Below the pieces are notes generated by a model. That model was not told where the DNA came from. It did not search any database and saw only the letters and a program-made list of their open reading frames with translations. Of a DNA stretch of 64,000 nucleotides, positions 63,148 through 64,000 are shown one piece after another. The DNA lies in the NCBI RefSeq assembly GCF_035046485.1, contig NC_085138.1:430639265-430703264 (forward strand). Reading direction: 5' to 3'. The position numbers and the translations under genes were made by a program. How positions within the stretch are numbered: the first letter of the stretch is position 1; every line of letters begins with the position of its first letter. The stretch is from Aedes albopictus (lineage: Eukaryota; Arthropoda; Insecta; Diptera; Culicidae).

Positions 63148-64000
63148 TTTTTTTTTTTTTAACTAGTTCGTTTATTCATGGCTCAATCGCGTGTAACGCT
63201 TTACGGAGCCGAGATTCATTTTTTGTATTCTATTACATACAACGTTATTGCTTTCTTATGTCAAGGTTAGTACTGGGAGGAGGCCAGGGTACTCGTGGCT
63301 GCTCGAGGTTAGCGGGTCACATAATTTTTAAGGAAAGGCATGGTCAGGATANNNNNNNNNNNNNNNNNNNNNNNNNNNNNNNNNNNNNNNNNNNNNNNNN
63401 NNNNNNNNNNNNNNNNNNNNNNNNNNNNNNNNNNNNNNNNNNNNNNNNNNNNNNNNNNNNNNNNNNNNNNNNNNNNNNNNNNNNNNNNNNNNNNNNNNNN
63501 NNNNNNNNNNNNNNNNNNNNNNNNNNNNNNNNNNNNNNNNNNNNNNNNNNNNNNNNNNNNNNNNNNNNNNNNNNNNNNNNNNNNNNNNNNNNNNNNNNNN
63601 NNNNNNNNNNNNNNNNNNNNNNNNNNNNNNNNNNNNNNNNNNNNNNNNNNNNNNNNNNNNNNNNNNNNNNNNNNNNNNNNNNNNNNNNNNNNNNNNNNNN
63701 NNNNNNNNNNNNNNNNNNNNNNNNNNNNNNNNNNNNNNNNNNNNNNNNNNNNNNNNNNNNNNNNNNNNNNNNNNNNNNNNNNNNNNNNNNNNNNNNNNNN
63801 NNNNNNNNNNNNNNNNNNNNNNNNNNNNNNNNNNNNNNNNNNNNNNNNNNNAGGTTTCAGGGTTTACAGTAGCACATCCGGGAGGTATAATGGCTTTTGG
63901 CGTCGCCTCTGGTGTTGGCATGGGCTTGTCACGGATTCTCATCTGCCGGATGGCCAGGAACATAACACAAAAGGACAAAACACAGAGAAAAAAAAACTGA
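63147..64000 (-). mobile_element. Poly-A retroposon 3' end, partly in an assembly gap
   Basis: On the minus strand AATAAA (about 63172-63177) precedes a poly-A tract at 63147-63160. Upstream, 63852-63978 holds an open frame starting MSFCVMFLAIRQMRIRDKPM that enters the gap. I do not recognise the family. The rest continues beyond the right edge. Confidence 0.45.
63352..63851. other. Assembly gap (500 Ns)
   Basis: The round length of exactly 500 suggests a placeholder and not a measured distance. Any frame spanning it is meaningless. Confidence 0.99.

Noticed and set aside
63138..63978. Open frames crossing the gap
   Set aside because: Most of their codons are Ns; the gap length is a placeholder.

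Overview
The window is eukaryotic, repeat-dominated DNA from a mosquito, most likely genus Aedes (Ae. aegypti or a close relative). The strongest pointers are two copies of a tRNA-headed SINE that I recognise as Feilai, a LOA/Lian-type LINE, many TA-flanked or palindromic MITEs, and long tracts of degenerate AATTCC-rich repeat. I find no host protein-coding gene, rRNA or functional tRNA gene. Every coding stretch I can defend belongs to a retrotransposon, and nearly all are broken. The bases at 63352-63851 are an assembly gap of 500 Ns.

Layout. 0-15 kb: a LINE 3' end (1-300), a palindromic Penelope-like end with a hammerhead-like motif (781-972), a foldback element split by a Feilai SINE (about 4.8-5.9 kb), a 1.6 kb foldback with a GC-rich core (about 8.0-9.57 kb), a TACCCGAC-ended MITE (about 9.86-10.86 kb) and two tRNA-SINE pieces (11.4-11.9 kb). 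15-19 kb: a 145-bp tandem repeat, then three abutting satellites with 7-, 12- and 11-bp units; the 11-bp array is 2.9 kb with higher-order structure. 20-27 kb: nested DNA transposons (a PIF/Harbinger-like element carrying two small palindromic elements, a pogo-like MITE, and a hAT element with exact 8-bp target duplications). 27-41 kb: dispersed 126-bp family repeats, a dead RTE-like LINE on the minus strand (30.9-32.6 kb), several palindromic MITEs and a second hammerhead-bearing palindrome (39.5-39.7 kb).

41-47 kb: a LOA-clade LINE on the plus strand (ORF1, endonuclease, reverse transcriptase) with an in-frame stop, a deletion and an internal hairpin, followed by a second LOA fragment that holds a 64-bp dead-on-arrival LINE insertion. 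51-57 kb: two nested MITEs, a small MITE, a solo LTR with 5-bp target duplication, a second RTE-like LINE with 10-bp target duplication, and a 126-bp tandem array. 60.3-63.15 kb: a minus-strand L1-like LINE with an open reverse-transcriptase ORF of more than 860 codons, cut at 63147 by the poly-A end of another retroposon.

Between the repeats lie islands of higher-complexity sequence (about 2.9-3.65, 12.65-14.0, 18.75-19.6, 29.7-30.9, 38.1-39.4, 39.75-41.4, 49.2-49.85, 50.4-51.05 and 58.6-60.3 kb) with no recognisable exon. They may be the remaining single-copy backbone of an intron or intergenic region. The elements do not form a pathway; the window records successive insertions into each other. 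The item most worth following up is the set of hammerhead-ribozyme-like motifs in palindromic Penelope-like ends.
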